A stretch of 14,834 nt of DNA from contig USBZ01000046.1 of assembly GCA_900553065.1 (NCBI GenBank), positions 1 through 14,834 of the forward strand, written 5' to 3'. The position numbers were made by a program, and so were the translations under genes. The notes beneath the pieces are model-generated. The model ran no database searches and was not told the origin of the DNA. It worked only from the letters and a program-made list of their open reading frames with translations. The stretch is from an uncultured Desulfovibrio sp. Lineage in GTDB: Bacteria > Desulfobacterota > Desulfovibrionia > Desulfovibrionales > Desulfovibrionaceae. Shown here piece by piece: positions 1 through 7,683 of this stretch (position 1 is the stretch's first letter; every line of letters begins with the position of its first letter).

Positions 1-376
1 TCTTTTGGTGTTAAAAATGCTCAGAGAACATCCTCTCAGCTAGTCAAGAGCCTTTCCGAAATGCAACATCATTAGACACCGGGCAAATGTATTTGCGGCA
101 CGCGTTTCAGCGTTTGCAGGGACTGGCTTTACCATGCAGCAGTGTTTTTGTTGTGACGGACAAAGTAGCATTGGTTGCGCCTTACTGCTTTTTTGATTAA
201 ATCCATCTCTTGTACCGTTTGAAGAAAGACTCCGCATCGTGTGGAATCTGAAAGAAATGCAATGGTCTTCTGGGCTCGGAGCTTCAGAGTCTATCTTCGG
301 ATGGAGCAGAACGTATACGGTATCTCCAGATGCGGCGGCATAGGCATGGAGCTGGTGCTGTTCTGACCGGAATACC
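1..376. other. Left flank without a recognisable gene
   Basis: This stretch has visibly lower GC than the genes to its right, and no frame gives a protein I recognise. The first plus frame stays open from base 1 to a TAG at 73-75 and could be the last 24 codons of a gene entering from the left; its sequence matches nothing I know. Minus-strand open frames run across this stretch and into panC, but they look like shadows. I found no strong terminator hairpin and no convincing promoter for panC. Best described as intergenic DNA, possibly containing decayed coding remnants. Confidence 0.5.
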
Positions 377-400
377 ATGAAACATGATATGGGAGAGGGT

Positions 401-1246
401 ATGAATATCGTTTCTTCCGTGATCGATGTACGCAGACAGGTCAAAGAGTGGCGGCGTCAGGGGCTGAGCGTCGGTCTGGTTCCGACCATGGGATATCTTC
501 ACGAGGGGCATAAAAGCCTTATCGTTCGTGCCGTTGCCGAGAACGATCGGGTAGTGGTCAGCGACTTCGTCAATCCTACGCAGTTCGGCCCCAATGAGGA
601 TCTGACCAGCTATCCCCGTGACATTGAGGCAGACGCCCGTCTTTGCGAAGCTGCCGGGGCGCATCTTATTTTTCATCCCGCGCCGGAAGACATGTATGAT
701 CCGGACTTCTGCACCTGGGTGGATATGACAAGCCTGACGGAAGGCCTTTGCGGCAAGACTCGTCCTATTCATTTTCGTGGTGTCTGCACCGTTGTGAGCA
801 AGCTTTTTCATATCGTGGCTCCGGACAGAGCGTACTTTGGTCAGAAGGATGCGCAGCAGCTTGCCGTTATCCGTCGTATGGTCCGCGATTTGAATTTTGA
901 CATTGAGATTGTCGGCTGCCCCATCGTACGAGAGGCGGACGGACTCGCCAGAAGTTCCCGGAACACCTATCTGAATGCTGAAGAGCGCAAGGCGGCGCTG
1001 GTGCTGAGTCGCGCCGTTTTCCTCGGACGGGACATGATGGAGAAGGGCGAACGGGATGCCTCCGTCATAATCGCTGCCATGAAAATGTGCATTGAGGCAG
1101 AACCTCTTGCCCGTATCGACTATGTTGAAATGGTGGATGCCGTTTCCATGCAGACGGTGCAGAGAGCGGAAGGCCCGGTGCTGTGCGCCATGGCCGTATA
1201 CATCGGCAGCACCCGTCTTATCGACAACTTCCTTTTTGAAGGGTAG
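401..1246 (+). CDS. panC: Pantothenate synthetase (pantoate--beta-alanine ligase)
   Basis: Cytosolic enzyme that condenses pantoate with beta-alanine, using ATP through a pantoyl-adenylate intermediate; this is the last step to vitamin B5. The 281-residue product has the usual family length. Visible motifs are PTMGYLHEGH (28-37, the HxGH nucleotide-binding signature), NPTQFGPNEDL (58-68), the pantoate and ATP-binding stretch around GKTRPIHFRGV (118-128), FGQKD (146-150) and RSSRN (184-188), so the active site looks complete. I chose ATG 401 over in-frame ATGs at 377 and 389 because GGGAG at 391-395 lies just ahead of it and the protein then begins at the normal family N-terminus. It is followed by a 135-nt gap and then three transport genes of the same vitamin pathway. 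No panB or panD is in the window. Confidence 0.97.
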   Translation: MNIVSSVIDVRRQVKEWRRQGLSVGLVPTMGYLHEGHKSLIVRAVAENDRVVVSDFVNPTQFGPNEDLTSYPRDIEADARLCEAAGAHLIFHPAPEDMYDPDFCTWVDMTSLTEGLCGKTRPIHFRGVCTVVSKLFHIVAPDRAYFGQKDAQQLAVIRRMVRDLNFDIEIVGCPIVREADGLARSSRNTYLNAEERKAALVLSRAVFLGRDMMEKGERDASVIIAAMKMCIEAEPLARIDYVEMVDAVSMQTVQRAEGPVLCAMAVYIGSTRLIDNFLFEG

Positions 1247-1296
1247 GCGTTTTCGCCGTACGGGTTTTCAGACGGAGCATACCGTTGCAGAAATCC

Positions 1297-1348
1297 CCGG
1301 CCATCTCTGGAGTCTGGAAAAGAACCGGGCGCCTGAGATGGCCGGTTC
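1297..1348 (+). promoter_or_regulatory. Alternative hairpins between panC and the BASS gene
   Basis: An 11-bp perfect stem pairs 1297-1307 (CCGGCCATCTC) with 1335-1345 across a 27-nt loop. A second, shorter stem pairs 1322-1328 (GAACCGG) with 1342-1348 (CCGGTTC). Both use bases 1342-1345, so they cannot form fully together. No T-run follows either stem, so this is not an ordinary intrinsic terminator. It could be an attenuator-like leader of the BASS gene, an mRNA processing or stability element, or chance in GC-rich DNA. Confidence 0.35.
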
Positions 1349-1381
1349 GTCATCAGGCTGTCTTCGGATAAGGTGGCTTCT

Positions 1382-2323
1382 ATGTTTTGGTTCAGACGCA
1401 TCAGTTCGCTGCTGACACGGCAGATAGGATGCATCATCGTTGTGTGTTCCGGCATGGCCTATGTGTTTCCAGAGCTGTTTGCCTGGACGGTTCCGCATAC
1501 GTCGCTGTTTCTTGCGGTCATCATGTTCGGTATGGGGCTCACCATACGGGCCGATGATTTCCGCATCGTACTGTCGCGTCCGAAAGCTTTGCTGGCCGGA
1601 TGCGTGGCCCAGTTCTCTCTGATGCCGTTGCTGGCCTATATGCTGACGCAGGCCTTTTCTCTGCCCGCCGATCTTGCGCTTGGCGTCATTCTGGTAGGAT
1701 GCTGCCCGGGGGGAACGGCCAGCAACGTGATAACCTATCTTGCCCGCGGCGACGTGGCGCTCTCCGTTGGCATGACGGTTGTCTCCACGCTGCTTGCTCC
1801 GGTCATGACGCCGCTTCTTGTTTACGTTCTTGCAGGAAGCCGTGTGGATGTTTCTCTCATCGCCATGATGCTTTCCGTGGTGGAAATCGTTCTTTTGCCT
1901 GTGCTGGCGGGACTTGTTCTGCGGGCGGCGGCCGGGCGGCTTGCGGTACGCATGACGGAGTTTTGTCCGCTGGTGTCGGTTCTGGGCATTGTTCTTATCG
2001 TAGGAGGCATCATTGCCGTCAACGCGGAGAAAATAGCGGAAAGCGGTCTGCTGGTTCTTTCACTGGTTTTTCTGCATAATGGAGCCGGGCTTTTTCTCGG
2101 TCTGATGGCGGCCAGAGTGCTCGGCATGAATCAGGCCGGAAGCAGTGCCCTGTCCATAGAGGTGGGCATGCAGAACAGCGGTCTGGCCGTCGCTCTGGCC
2201 ACGGCCAATTTTGCTTCAAATCCCATGGCCACGCTGCCCGGCGCCCTGTTCAGCGCGTGGCAGAATATTTCAGGTTCCCTGTTTGCCGGCTGGAGACGCA
2301 GTCTGGCGGAAAGGGATCGTTGA
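1382..2323 (+). CDS. BASS-family carrier, probable ketopantoate (PanS-like) transporter
   Basis: Integral membrane protein of the bile acid:sodium symporter (BASS) family, 313 residues with about nine or ten hydrophobic segments, typical of bacterial members. Diagnostic family motifs are CPGGTASNVITYLARGD (108-124) and EVGMQNSGLA (260-269), which in this fold sit around the crossing helices that bind sodium and substrate. The family carries bile acids, pyruvate, pantoate/ketopantoate and other organic anions. Salmonella PanS is a BASS member that imports ketopantoate. Here the gene lies between panC and yhdT-panF, so a pantothenate precursor is the most likely substrate, an inference from context. 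ATG 1382 has AGGTGG at 1371-1376, five bases upstream; a GTG at 1373 overlaps that site and is less likely. A 46-bp gap separates it from the next gene. Confidence 0.85.
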   Translation: MFWFRRISSLLTRQIGCIIVVCSGMAYVFPELFAWTVPHTSLFLAVIMFGMGLTIRADDFRIVLSRPKALLAGCVAQFSLMPLLAYMLTQAFSLPADLALGVILVGCCPGGTASNVITYLARGDVALSVGMTVVSTLLAPVMTPLLVYVLAGSRVDVSLIAMMLSVVEIVLLPVLAGLVLRAAAGRLAVRMTEFCPLVSVLGIVLIVGGIIAVNAEKIAESGLLVLSLVFLHNGAGLFLGLMAARVLGMNQAGSSALSIEVGMQNSGLAVALATANFASNPMATLPGALFSAWQNISGSLFAGWRRSLAERDR

Positions 2324-2369
2324 TGACGGTCCGGGGTTTCCGGACGAATTGGTAATGAAAAGGTGAAGT

Positions 2370-2645
2370 ATGCGCGGAGCATTCAGACAGGCCGATCGTG
2401 AGGCGTTGATTACGCTGGGGCTTTATGTCTTCTTTTTCGTGTGGTGGACGCTGTTCGCCTTCGTGCTCGGGAGCGGTGATCCTGAGGAGTACAGTTATGT
2501 TTTCGGACTGCCCGCATGGTTCTTCTACAGCTGTGTTCTGGGCTATCCGGTCATGACGCTGATTCTGTGGATCGTGGTCCGGCGTTTTTTTGCCGACATT
2601 CCTCTTGATGAAAAGCCAAAGAACGACGGGGAGGATAAGGCATGA
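2370..2645 (+). CDS. yhdT: YhdT-family (DUF997) small membrane protein
   Basis: A 91-residue protein with two clear hydrophobic spans (about 15-34 and 49-73), an aromatic-rich first helix (FFFVWWTLFAF) and a charged C-terminal tail. Size and pattern match YhdT/DUF997, a family almost always encoded directly before panF, as in E. coli. Its biochemical role is not settled; it is often described as a small partner of the pantothenate symporter. The stop overlaps the panF start by four bases (ATGA at 2642-2645), so the two proteins are translationally coupled, which supports a shared function. AGGTGA precedes ATG 2370. The family call rests on size, topology and the panF junction together. Confidence 0.88.
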   Translation: MRGAFRQADREALITLGLYVFFFVWWTLFAFVLGSGDPEEYSYVFGLPAWFFYSCVLGYPVMTLILWIVVRRFFADIPLDEKPKNDGEDKA

Positions 2646-4108
2646 ACATCGCGCTTATTCCTCTTGTCGGCTATCTTGCACTGACGATTCTTCTTGCCGT
2701 GTGGGCGCAGCGCCAGTCCGGAAAGGGCGGCGGCAGTTTTGTGGAGGAATACTTCGTCGGCGGACGTACCATGGGCGGCTTTGTGCTGGCCATGACCATC
2801 ATTGCCAGCTACACGAGTGCCAGCAGCTTTGTCGGCGGTCCCGGCGTGGCCTATAAGCTGGGGCTCGGCTGGGTTCTTCTGGCCATGATTCAGGTGCCCA
2901 CCACATTTCTTACTCTCGGTGTGCTCGGCAAGAGATTTGCCATCGTCGGTCGGCGCATTCACGCCGTGACCATTACGGACTTCCTTTATGCCAGATACAG
3001 AAACGACGCCGTCGTGATTCTGTGTTCTCTGGCGGTGCTCGTCTTTTTTGCCGCATCCATGATTGCGCAGTTCATCGGCGGTGCGCGTGTGTTTCAGGCC
3101 GTCACCGGATATCCGTATGAGGTGGGGCTGATACTGTTCGGCGTAACGGTGGTCATTTATACGGCCGTGGGCGGTTTCCGGGCCGTGGTGGTCACGGATG
3201 CGCTTCAGGGCGTGGTCATGCTGCTGGCCTCCGTGGTGATTCTCGTGGCCGTCGTCAGCGCAGGCGGCGGCATGGAGCAATGCATACAGACGCTGAAAGG
3301 CATTGATCCCGGACTGATTTCTCCTTCCGGGCCGGGAGACAGCATTCCTGCCCCCATGCTGTTCTCTTTCTGGATTCTGGTGGGTCTCGGCATTCTTGGC
3401 CTGCCCCAGACCACGCAGCGCTGCTTCGGCTACAGGGATTCACGCTCCATGCACGATGCCATGATAGTCGGTACCCTCATCATCGGCTTTCTGCTTCTTT
3501 TCATGCATCTGGCGGGCGTTCTGGGGCGTGCGGTTATGCCGGGGCTTACGTCCGGTGATCTCATCATTCCCTCGCTTATTCTGGAACTTCTTCCGCCGAT
3601 ATGGGCCGGCGTCTTCGTGGCGGGGCCGCTTGCGGCCATCATGTCCACGGTGGATACCATGCTGCTGCTCGTGTCGGCTTCCATCATCAAGGATTTGTAT
3701 ATCCGGTATCGCCTGAAAAATGACGATTCCAGAATTTCGGCCGCCAAGATCAGTCGCATGAGTTTCGGCTGCACGTTGATAGTCGGTATTCTGGTTTTTC
3801 TGGCCTCCTTCGATCCGCCGGATCTTCTGGTCTGGATCAACCTTTTTGCCTTCGGAGGTCTGGAGGCCGTGTTCCTCTGGCCCATCGTGCTCGGCCTGTA
3901 CTGGAGAAAGGCCAATGCGACGGGCGCGCTCTGTTCCATGCTGGTCGGTGTAGGCAGCTTCATGCTGTTCTCTCTGGGCGGGATTCCTCTCGGCGGCGTA
4001 CATGCCATTGTGCCGACCTGTGCGGTTTCTCTGCTGGCATTCTGTGTGGGAAATCGCTGGGGCAGGCCTGTGTCTGAGGATGTGACACGGATATTCTGGG
4101 AAGATTAG
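2642..4108 (+). CDS. panF: Sodium/pantothenate symporter
   Basis: Inner-membrane symporter of the sodium:solute symporter (SSF) family that imports pantothenate with Na+. At 488 residues it is very near the length of E. coli PanF, with about 12-13 membrane segments. The SSF signature GGFRAVVVTDALQGVVML occupies residues 177-194. The early SYTSASSFVGGPGVAYKLG stretch (56-74) is the conserved unwound-helix region near the sodium and substrate sites. The start is fixed by the ATGA overlap with yhdT. It ends the vitamin B5 cluster and is followed within 15 bases by a strong terminator. SSF paralogues for proline or acetate look similar; the yhdT partner and nearby panC make pantothenate the clear choice. 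Confidence 0.95.
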   Translation: MNIALIPLVGYLALTILLAVWAQRQSGKGGGSFVEEYFVGGRTMGGFVLAMTIIASYTSASSFVGGPGVAYKLGLGWVLLAMIQVPTTFLTLGVLGKRFAIVGRRIHAVTITDFLYARYRNDAVVILCSLAVLVFFAASMIAQFIGGARVFQAVTGYPYEVGLILFGVTVVIYTAVGGFRAVVVTDALQGVVMLLASVVILVAVVSAGGGMEQCIQTLKGIDPGLISPSGPGDSIPAPMLFSFWILVGLGILGLPQTTQRCFGYRDSRSMHDAMIVGTLIIGFLLLFMHLAGVLGRAVMPGLTSGDLIIPSLILELLPPIWAGVFVAGPLAAIMSTVDTMLLLVSASIIKDLYIRYRLKNDDSRISAAKISRMSFGCTLIVGILVFLASFDPPDLLVWINLFAFGGLEAVFLWPIVLGLYWRKANATGALCSMLVGVGSFMLFSLGGIPLGGVHAIVPTCAVSLLAFCVGNRWGRPVSEDVTRIFWED

Positions 4109-4122
4109 AACGCCAAAGCTGT

Positions 4123-4169
4123 ATAGAAAGAGGGCTGTTTCCTTTCTATGGAAACAGCCCTCTTTCTAT
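4123..4169 (+). terminator. Intrinsic terminator after panF
   Basis: A perfect 20-bp inverted repeat pairs 4123-4142 with 4150-4169 around a 7-nt loop. The inner stem has a GC-rich block (AGGGCTG / CAGCCCT), and the outer end is AAAGA on one side and TCTTTCTATT on the other. It lies 14 bases after the panF stop and no gene lies on the opposite strand. The A-rich and T-rich outer ends would let it work in either direction. Confidence 0.92.
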
Positions 4170-4202
4170 TGGCGATGCTGTCTTGTTTCCGGTTGCCGTA
4201 TC

Positions 4203-4251
4203 CTACAAATAATATTTGTAGCTAATACCGTAACAAATAAAAATATTTGTT
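4203..4251. promoter_or_regulatory. Two related inverted repeats, candidate regulator-binding sites
   Basis: Dyad 1 is CTACAAAT (4203-4210), a 3-nt spacer, then ATTTGTAG (4214-4221), perfect over 8+8 bases. Dyad 2 is AACAAATA (4232-4239), a 4-nt spacer, then TATTTGTT (4244-4251), also perfect. Both are built on ACAAAT...ATTTGT and lie 63-111 bases before the ATG at 4314, in an AT-rich gap. Paired dyads at this distance suit a LysR-type activator with a recognition site and an activation site, and a LysR gene lies one gene downstream. I could not place a confident -35/-10 pair. DNA this AT-rich can also yield dyads by chance. Confidence 0.5.
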
Positions 4252-4313
4252 GGACATTATTTTACACATTATGCATTGCTTAACATACTATCAATATTTA
4301 CAGCGGAGAACCT

Positions 4314-5144
4314 ATGAGTATCGATTTCAGAGTGAGGCCTCCAGTCCCGAGTTATAAGACGGCGGAATTTTACAATAATATTGATGATGTGTCTCAGCGT
4401 GCAGCCCGTTTCGGCATGCATATCTCTCCTTGTGCGCGTACATTTTCCATGGAGGATCTCCTTGCGGAAATGGACAGCTGCAATGTTTCGCAGGCCGTTG
4501 TTCCCATCCGGAAGGGATGCGGGGGGAACAACGAAGATTTACTGGATCTTTTTGAGCGCTGGCCCGGCCGCTTTATCGGCCTTGCGGGCATTGCTCCTCT
4601 CATGGGCATGGATGAGGCCATGGAGGAGCTGGAGCGCTATGTCATCAACGGTCCGTGTGCAGGCATTGCGCTGGAACCGGCTTTTGATCCGGAGCGCTGG
4701 AAAGTGGACGACGAACGGGTCTTTCCTTTGTACGAGCGTTGTCAGGAAGCGGGAGTTCCCGTGGTGTTCACCTACGGCGGAATTTTTACTCCCGGTCTTG
4801 AGTATTACACGCCTCTTGCCATAGACAAGGTTGCCGGAACCTTCCCCCGCATGCGTATGGCTCTGAGCCACGGCGGATGGCCTTTTGTCACGGAAGTGTG
4901 CGAAATTGCCTTCAATCGAGGCAACGTTTATATTGCCCCGGACATGTACATGATCAATGCCCCGGGCAGCAATGACTACATTACGGCGGCCAACGGCCTG
5001 CTGTATGACAGAATGATATTTGCCTCGGCGGCCCCCATTATTTCCATGGCGGATGCGGAACGGCACTATCGTACCTGCGGCGTGAGAGAAGAGCGGCTTC
5101 CTTTCCTTATGGAAGAGAATGCCCGTCGTTTTCTCGGGCTGTAG
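4314..5144 (+). CDS. Amidohydrolase-fold protein lacking metal ligands (paralogue A)
   Basis: A 276-residue protein of the Amidohydrolase_2 (ACMSD-like TIM barrel) group, about the length of a single barrel. Recognisable landmarks are an N-terminal IDFRVRPP (3-10), WPGRFIGLAG (83-92), VFTYGG (151-156), LSHGGWP (184-190) and FASAAP (236-241). In catalytic members the first strand carries HxH, strand five a His and strand eight an Asp. Here these are R6/R8, Tyr154 (or Thr153) and Ala239; only His186 on strand six remains. A standard metal-dependent hydrolase or decarboxylase mechanism is therefore unlikely. The same substitutions occur in the paralogue at 7684-8526. GGAGA at 4305-4309 precedes the ATG, and the start matches the paralogue's N-terminus. 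Function unknown; presumably it acts on whatever the neighbouring SLC13 transporter imports. Confidence 0.85.
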   Translation: MSIDFRVRPPVPSYKTAEFYNNIDDVSQRAARFGMHISPCARTFSMEDLLAEMDSCNVSQAVVPIRKGCGGNNEDLLDLFERWPGRFIGLAGIAPLMGMDEAMEELERYVINGPCAGIALEPAFDPERWKVDDERVFPLYERCQEAGVPVVFTYGGIFTPGLEYYTPLAIDKVAGTFPRMRMALSHGGWPFVTEVCEIAFNRGNVYIAPDMYMINAPGSNDYITAANGLLYDRMIFASAAPIISMADAERHYRTCGVREERLPFLMEENARRFLGL

Positions 5145-5206
5145 TTCGTGAAGGGAGCGGTCTTTTTCCGGCGGCACTTCGGCATCCTGCAGCACAGGGA
5201 GAAGCC

Positions 5207-6166
5207 ATGAGACTGGAACAGCTTGCCTCGTTTCTTGAACTTTCCAAACACAGTTCCCTTGTCAGTGCGAGCAGAAGTCTGCACGTGACCCAGCAGGCCC
5301 TCAGCGCCTGCATAAAGAATATGGAGACTGAGCTTGGAGTCACCCTGCTCCGGCGCTCTTCCAGAGGGGTGGAACTTACCCCGGAAGGCCGGCAGCTGCT
5401 CGCTTTTGCGGCGGATGTCATGCCGAAGTACAGGGACCTGACGAGCGGCTTTCGATCGGCCGACGACGGCCTTCGGGGAACGCTGCGGGTGTACGTCAAC
5501 ACGGCGTTTTACCTGGCGCGTCTTTTCAGCATCGTGGAAAAGTACTGTGCGCGATATCCCCGCGTGAAGGTTATTACCGCCACGCTCAATGCCGACAGCA
5601 TCTGTGAAAGACTGCTGAGCCCCGCGGAGGAAGACACCTATAGTATAGGGCTTCTCAATATTCCCAATTCCGTGAGCGGAGATCTCGCCTCCTCGTTCGC
5701 CATGGACGAGCGGCTGACTTTTCATCCGCTGGCCGGCGGCGGATACCATGCCTGCGTAGGGCAGACGCATCCGCTGGCCCGTCATCGTTCCGTATCCATG
5801 AGACGTCTCATCCGTGAACCCATCATAGGCGGAGCTGCGGATGAAATGTGCATCACGCCGTTGTACGCGCTGCTTTCCCGGTACGGGAAGCCCAACATCG
5901 TGCTTGCCACGACGTCTCTCAATCTCTGGAGTCACTCCATCGCCAACAATGTGGGCATCGGCTTTCTGCACGACATTTTTCTTGATGGTGCGGAGCCGTT
6001 CCGGACGTATCTTCAGGGCATTACGACCATAGGCATACGCGAGAACATGACGGCCGTGACGGGGTATCTTCTGCACGGAGAGCCGGGAGAAATCCTCAAA
6101 TCGTTTATTTCATTCCTTCCCAGGGGGAATGACAGGGAGATACAGACATGCATGCATCGGAAGTGA
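5207..6166 (+). CDS. LysR-type transcriptional regulator
   Basis: DNA-binding regulator of 319 residues, typical for the family. The N-terminal winged helix-turn-helix (about 1-60) is clear: LEQLASFLELSKHSSLVSAS, then VTQQALSACIKNMETELG, followed by LLRRSSRGVELTPEGRQLL. Then comes the linker helix and a substrate-binding-like effector domain (about 90-300). AGGGAGAA precedes the ATG. It lies 62 bp after paralogue A and its last 19 bases overlap the start of the SLC13 transporter gene, so it is very probably cotranscribed with that cluster and controls it, perhaps through the dyads at 4203-4251. LysR genes are often divergent from their targets; sitting inside the operon is less usual. The inducer is unknown, most likely the imported compound or a product of it. 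Confidence 0.95.
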   Translation: MRLEQLASFLELSKHSSLVSASRSLHVTQQALSACIKNMETELGVTLLRRSSRGVELTPEGRQLLAFAADVMPKYRDLTSGFRSADDGLRGTLRVYVNTAFYLARLFSIVEKYCARYPRVKVITATLNADSICERLLSPAEEDTYSIGLLNIPNSVSGDLASSFAMDERLTFHPLAGGGYHACVGQTHPLARHRSVSMRRLIREPIIGGAADEMCITPLYALLSRYGKPNIVLATTSLNLWSHSIANNVGIGFLHDIFLDGAEPFRTYLQGITTIGIRENMTAVTGYLLHGEPGEILKSFISFLPRGNDREIQTCMHRK

Positions 6167-7623
6167 AATCCAGAGACAACTACTGGATTCATACCCTCAT
6201 ATATTTTCTGCTGACCTTCGGCTTCCGCTATGTGCCTTTCGACGGCATTTCGCCGTTCGGCATGGGCATCATGGGCGTGTTCATCGGCCTGCTTTACGGC
6301 TGGACGTTCATAGGCTTCATCTGGCCCAGCATGATGAGCATTTTTGCTCTGGGCGTGTGCGGCTTCTTCAAGACGCCGCAGGCTGCCTTTGCCAATGCGT
6401 TCAGCAACCATCTGGTGATCTTCATGCTGCTGGTGCTGGTGTTTACGGCCTTCTGCGAAAAGAGCGGCATCAACAAGAAGATGTCCTGCTGGTTTCTGAG
6501 CCGTAAATGCCTTGTGGGCCGTCCCTGGACCTTCACCCTGATGGTGCTCATCGGCTCCTTTGTGGTGAGCTTCCTGGTGGACGGAAACGCCGTGGTGTTT
6601 CTGGTCTGGAACCTGCTGTACAGCATTTTTGAGGAAACGGGCTATAAGAAGGGCGACCGCTATCCCGCATTCCTGTGCGCAGGCGTGGCCATTACGGCAG
6701 TTCTTTCCTTCGGCTGCAAGCCTTGGTGCAATGTGTGCATTCTGGCCATAGGCGCGCTGGAATCCTCTTCCAAGGGCGCGCTGACGCTGGATTATCTGAC
6801 CTTCATGGCGGTGACCATTCCTCTCTGCCTGCTTTTCGTCATCGCGTACTTCCTTGTGATGAAGTATGTGTTCAAGCCGGACGTCAGCAATCTCATGAAC
6901 CTTTCCGAAGAGTATCTTGAGAACATGCGTCGCGAACTTAAGCTGAACACCAGGGAAAAGGTGGCCGCCGTGGCGCTTGTGGTGTTCATGGCGCTCATGC
7001 TCATTCCCAACCTTCTGCTGGGCAATGCCGGAGCTCTGGGTCTGCTCGGCGAATTCAACTTTCTCTCGGCCGTGGCGGTCGTGCTTATTGCGCTTTGCGT
7101 CATGCGTCTGGAAGGCCGCTCCATTCTGGATTTTGAATCCTGCGCCCGTGACGGCATTCACTGGAACGTGTTCTGGATTACGGCCGCCGCCATTCCCGTT
7201 TCCGCGGCGGTGAGCAGCGATGCCGCGGGCATTACGGCCTGGCTTGCGTCCGTCATGAGTTCCAGCCTGGAGGGCACCAGCGTGGTGGCCTTCCTGATTC
7301 TGTTCTCCCTCATCCTCAATGTGGCCACGCAGTTTACGCACAACGTGAGTCTTGTGCTCATCGCCGTACCCATCGGCTATCAGGTGAGCCAGATGCTGGG
7401 CCTGAACCCCGTGGCCATGACGGTGCTCGTCATCATCGCGGCCGCCTGCGCCTATGCCACGCCTGCGGCGTCCACCTGCGCGGCCATCATGTTCTCCAAT
7501 GTGGAATGGATCGGGGTGAAGAATGCGTTCAAGGCAGGAACGAGCGCCGTACTTGCGGGGCTGGTGTTCCTGTTCGTGTTCGGCTTCCCCGCTATTGGCC
7601 TGGTGTATGGTTTCAGCCTGTAG
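6148..7623 (+). CDS. SLC13/DASS-type anion transporter
   Basis: Inner-membrane transporter of 491 residues with about 11-13 hydrophobic segments, resembling the divalent anion:Na+ symporter branch of the ion transporter superfamily (citrate, dicarboxylate or sulfate carriers). The two inverted-repeat halves each show a polar hairpin in the place of the family's SNT motif: SFLVDGNAVVFLVW in the first half and ATQFTHNVSLVLIAVPIG in the second. Neither is the canonical SNT, so this is a divergent member. The C-terminal CAYATPAASTCAA stretch is also typical of the superfamily. AGGGAGA at 6134-6140 is seven bases before the ATG, which lies inside the 3' end of the LysR gene (19-bp overlap). An organic acid is the likeliest cargo, but the substrate is not readable. 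Confidence 0.85.
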   Translation: MHASEVKSRDNYWIHTLIYFLLTFGFRYVPFDGISPFGMGIMGVFIGLLYGWTFIGFIWPSMMSIFALGVCGFFKTPQAAFANAFSNHLVIFMLLVLVFTAFCEKSGINKKMSCWFLSRKCLVGRPWTFTLMVLIGSFVVSFLVDGNAVVFLVWNLLYSIFEETGYKKGDRYPAFLCAGVAITAVLSFGCKPWCNVCILAIGALESSSKGALTLDYLTFMAVTIPLCLLFVIAYFLVMKYVFKPDVSNLMNLSEEYLENMRRELKLNTREKVAAVALVVFMALMLIPNLLLGNAGALGLLGEFNFLSAVAVVLIALCVMRLEGRSILDFESCARDGIHWNVFWITAAAIPVSAAVSSDAAGITAWLASVMSSSLEGTSVVAFLILFSLILNVATQFTHNVSLVLIAVPIGYQVSQMLGLNPVAMTVLVIIAAACAYATPAASTCAAIMFSNVEWIGVKNAFKAGTSAVLAGLVFLFVFGFPAIGLVYGFSL

Positions 7624-7683
7624 CACTATCGTCGGCGCCTCGACGGGGCGTTGACGGAACAAGTCGGAAGATCGAGGTTCTCA

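Noticed and set aside
175..203. TTGCGC-N17-TAAATC as a panC promoter
   Set aside because: Both boxes are poor matches to consensus and the pair lies about 200 bases before the start; too weak to call.
377..400. Upstream ATGs at 377 and 389 as the panC start
   Set aside because: They would add up to eight residues ahead of the normal family N-terminus, and GGGAG at 391-395 fits ATG 401.
284..811. 175-codon minus-strand open frame across the start of panC
   Set aside because: Mostly antisense to panC and without recognisable features.
2543..3280. 245-codon minus-strand open frame opposite yhdT and panF
   Set aside because: Its translation is rich in His, Asp and Lys with no recognisable domain, as expected from the antisense strand of a membrane-protein gene; panF on the other strand is unambiguous.
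6013..7662. 549-codon minus-strand open frame opposite the SLC13 gene
   Set aside because: Long but His/Gly/Glu-rich and low complexity, a shadow of codon bias in the transporter gene; the plus strand has ribosome site, start and family motifs.
7624..7683. Imperfect hairpin between the SLC13 gene and paralogue B
   Set aside because: Stem is interrupted and lacks a T-run; likely chance in GC-rich spacer, and the genes look cotranscribed.
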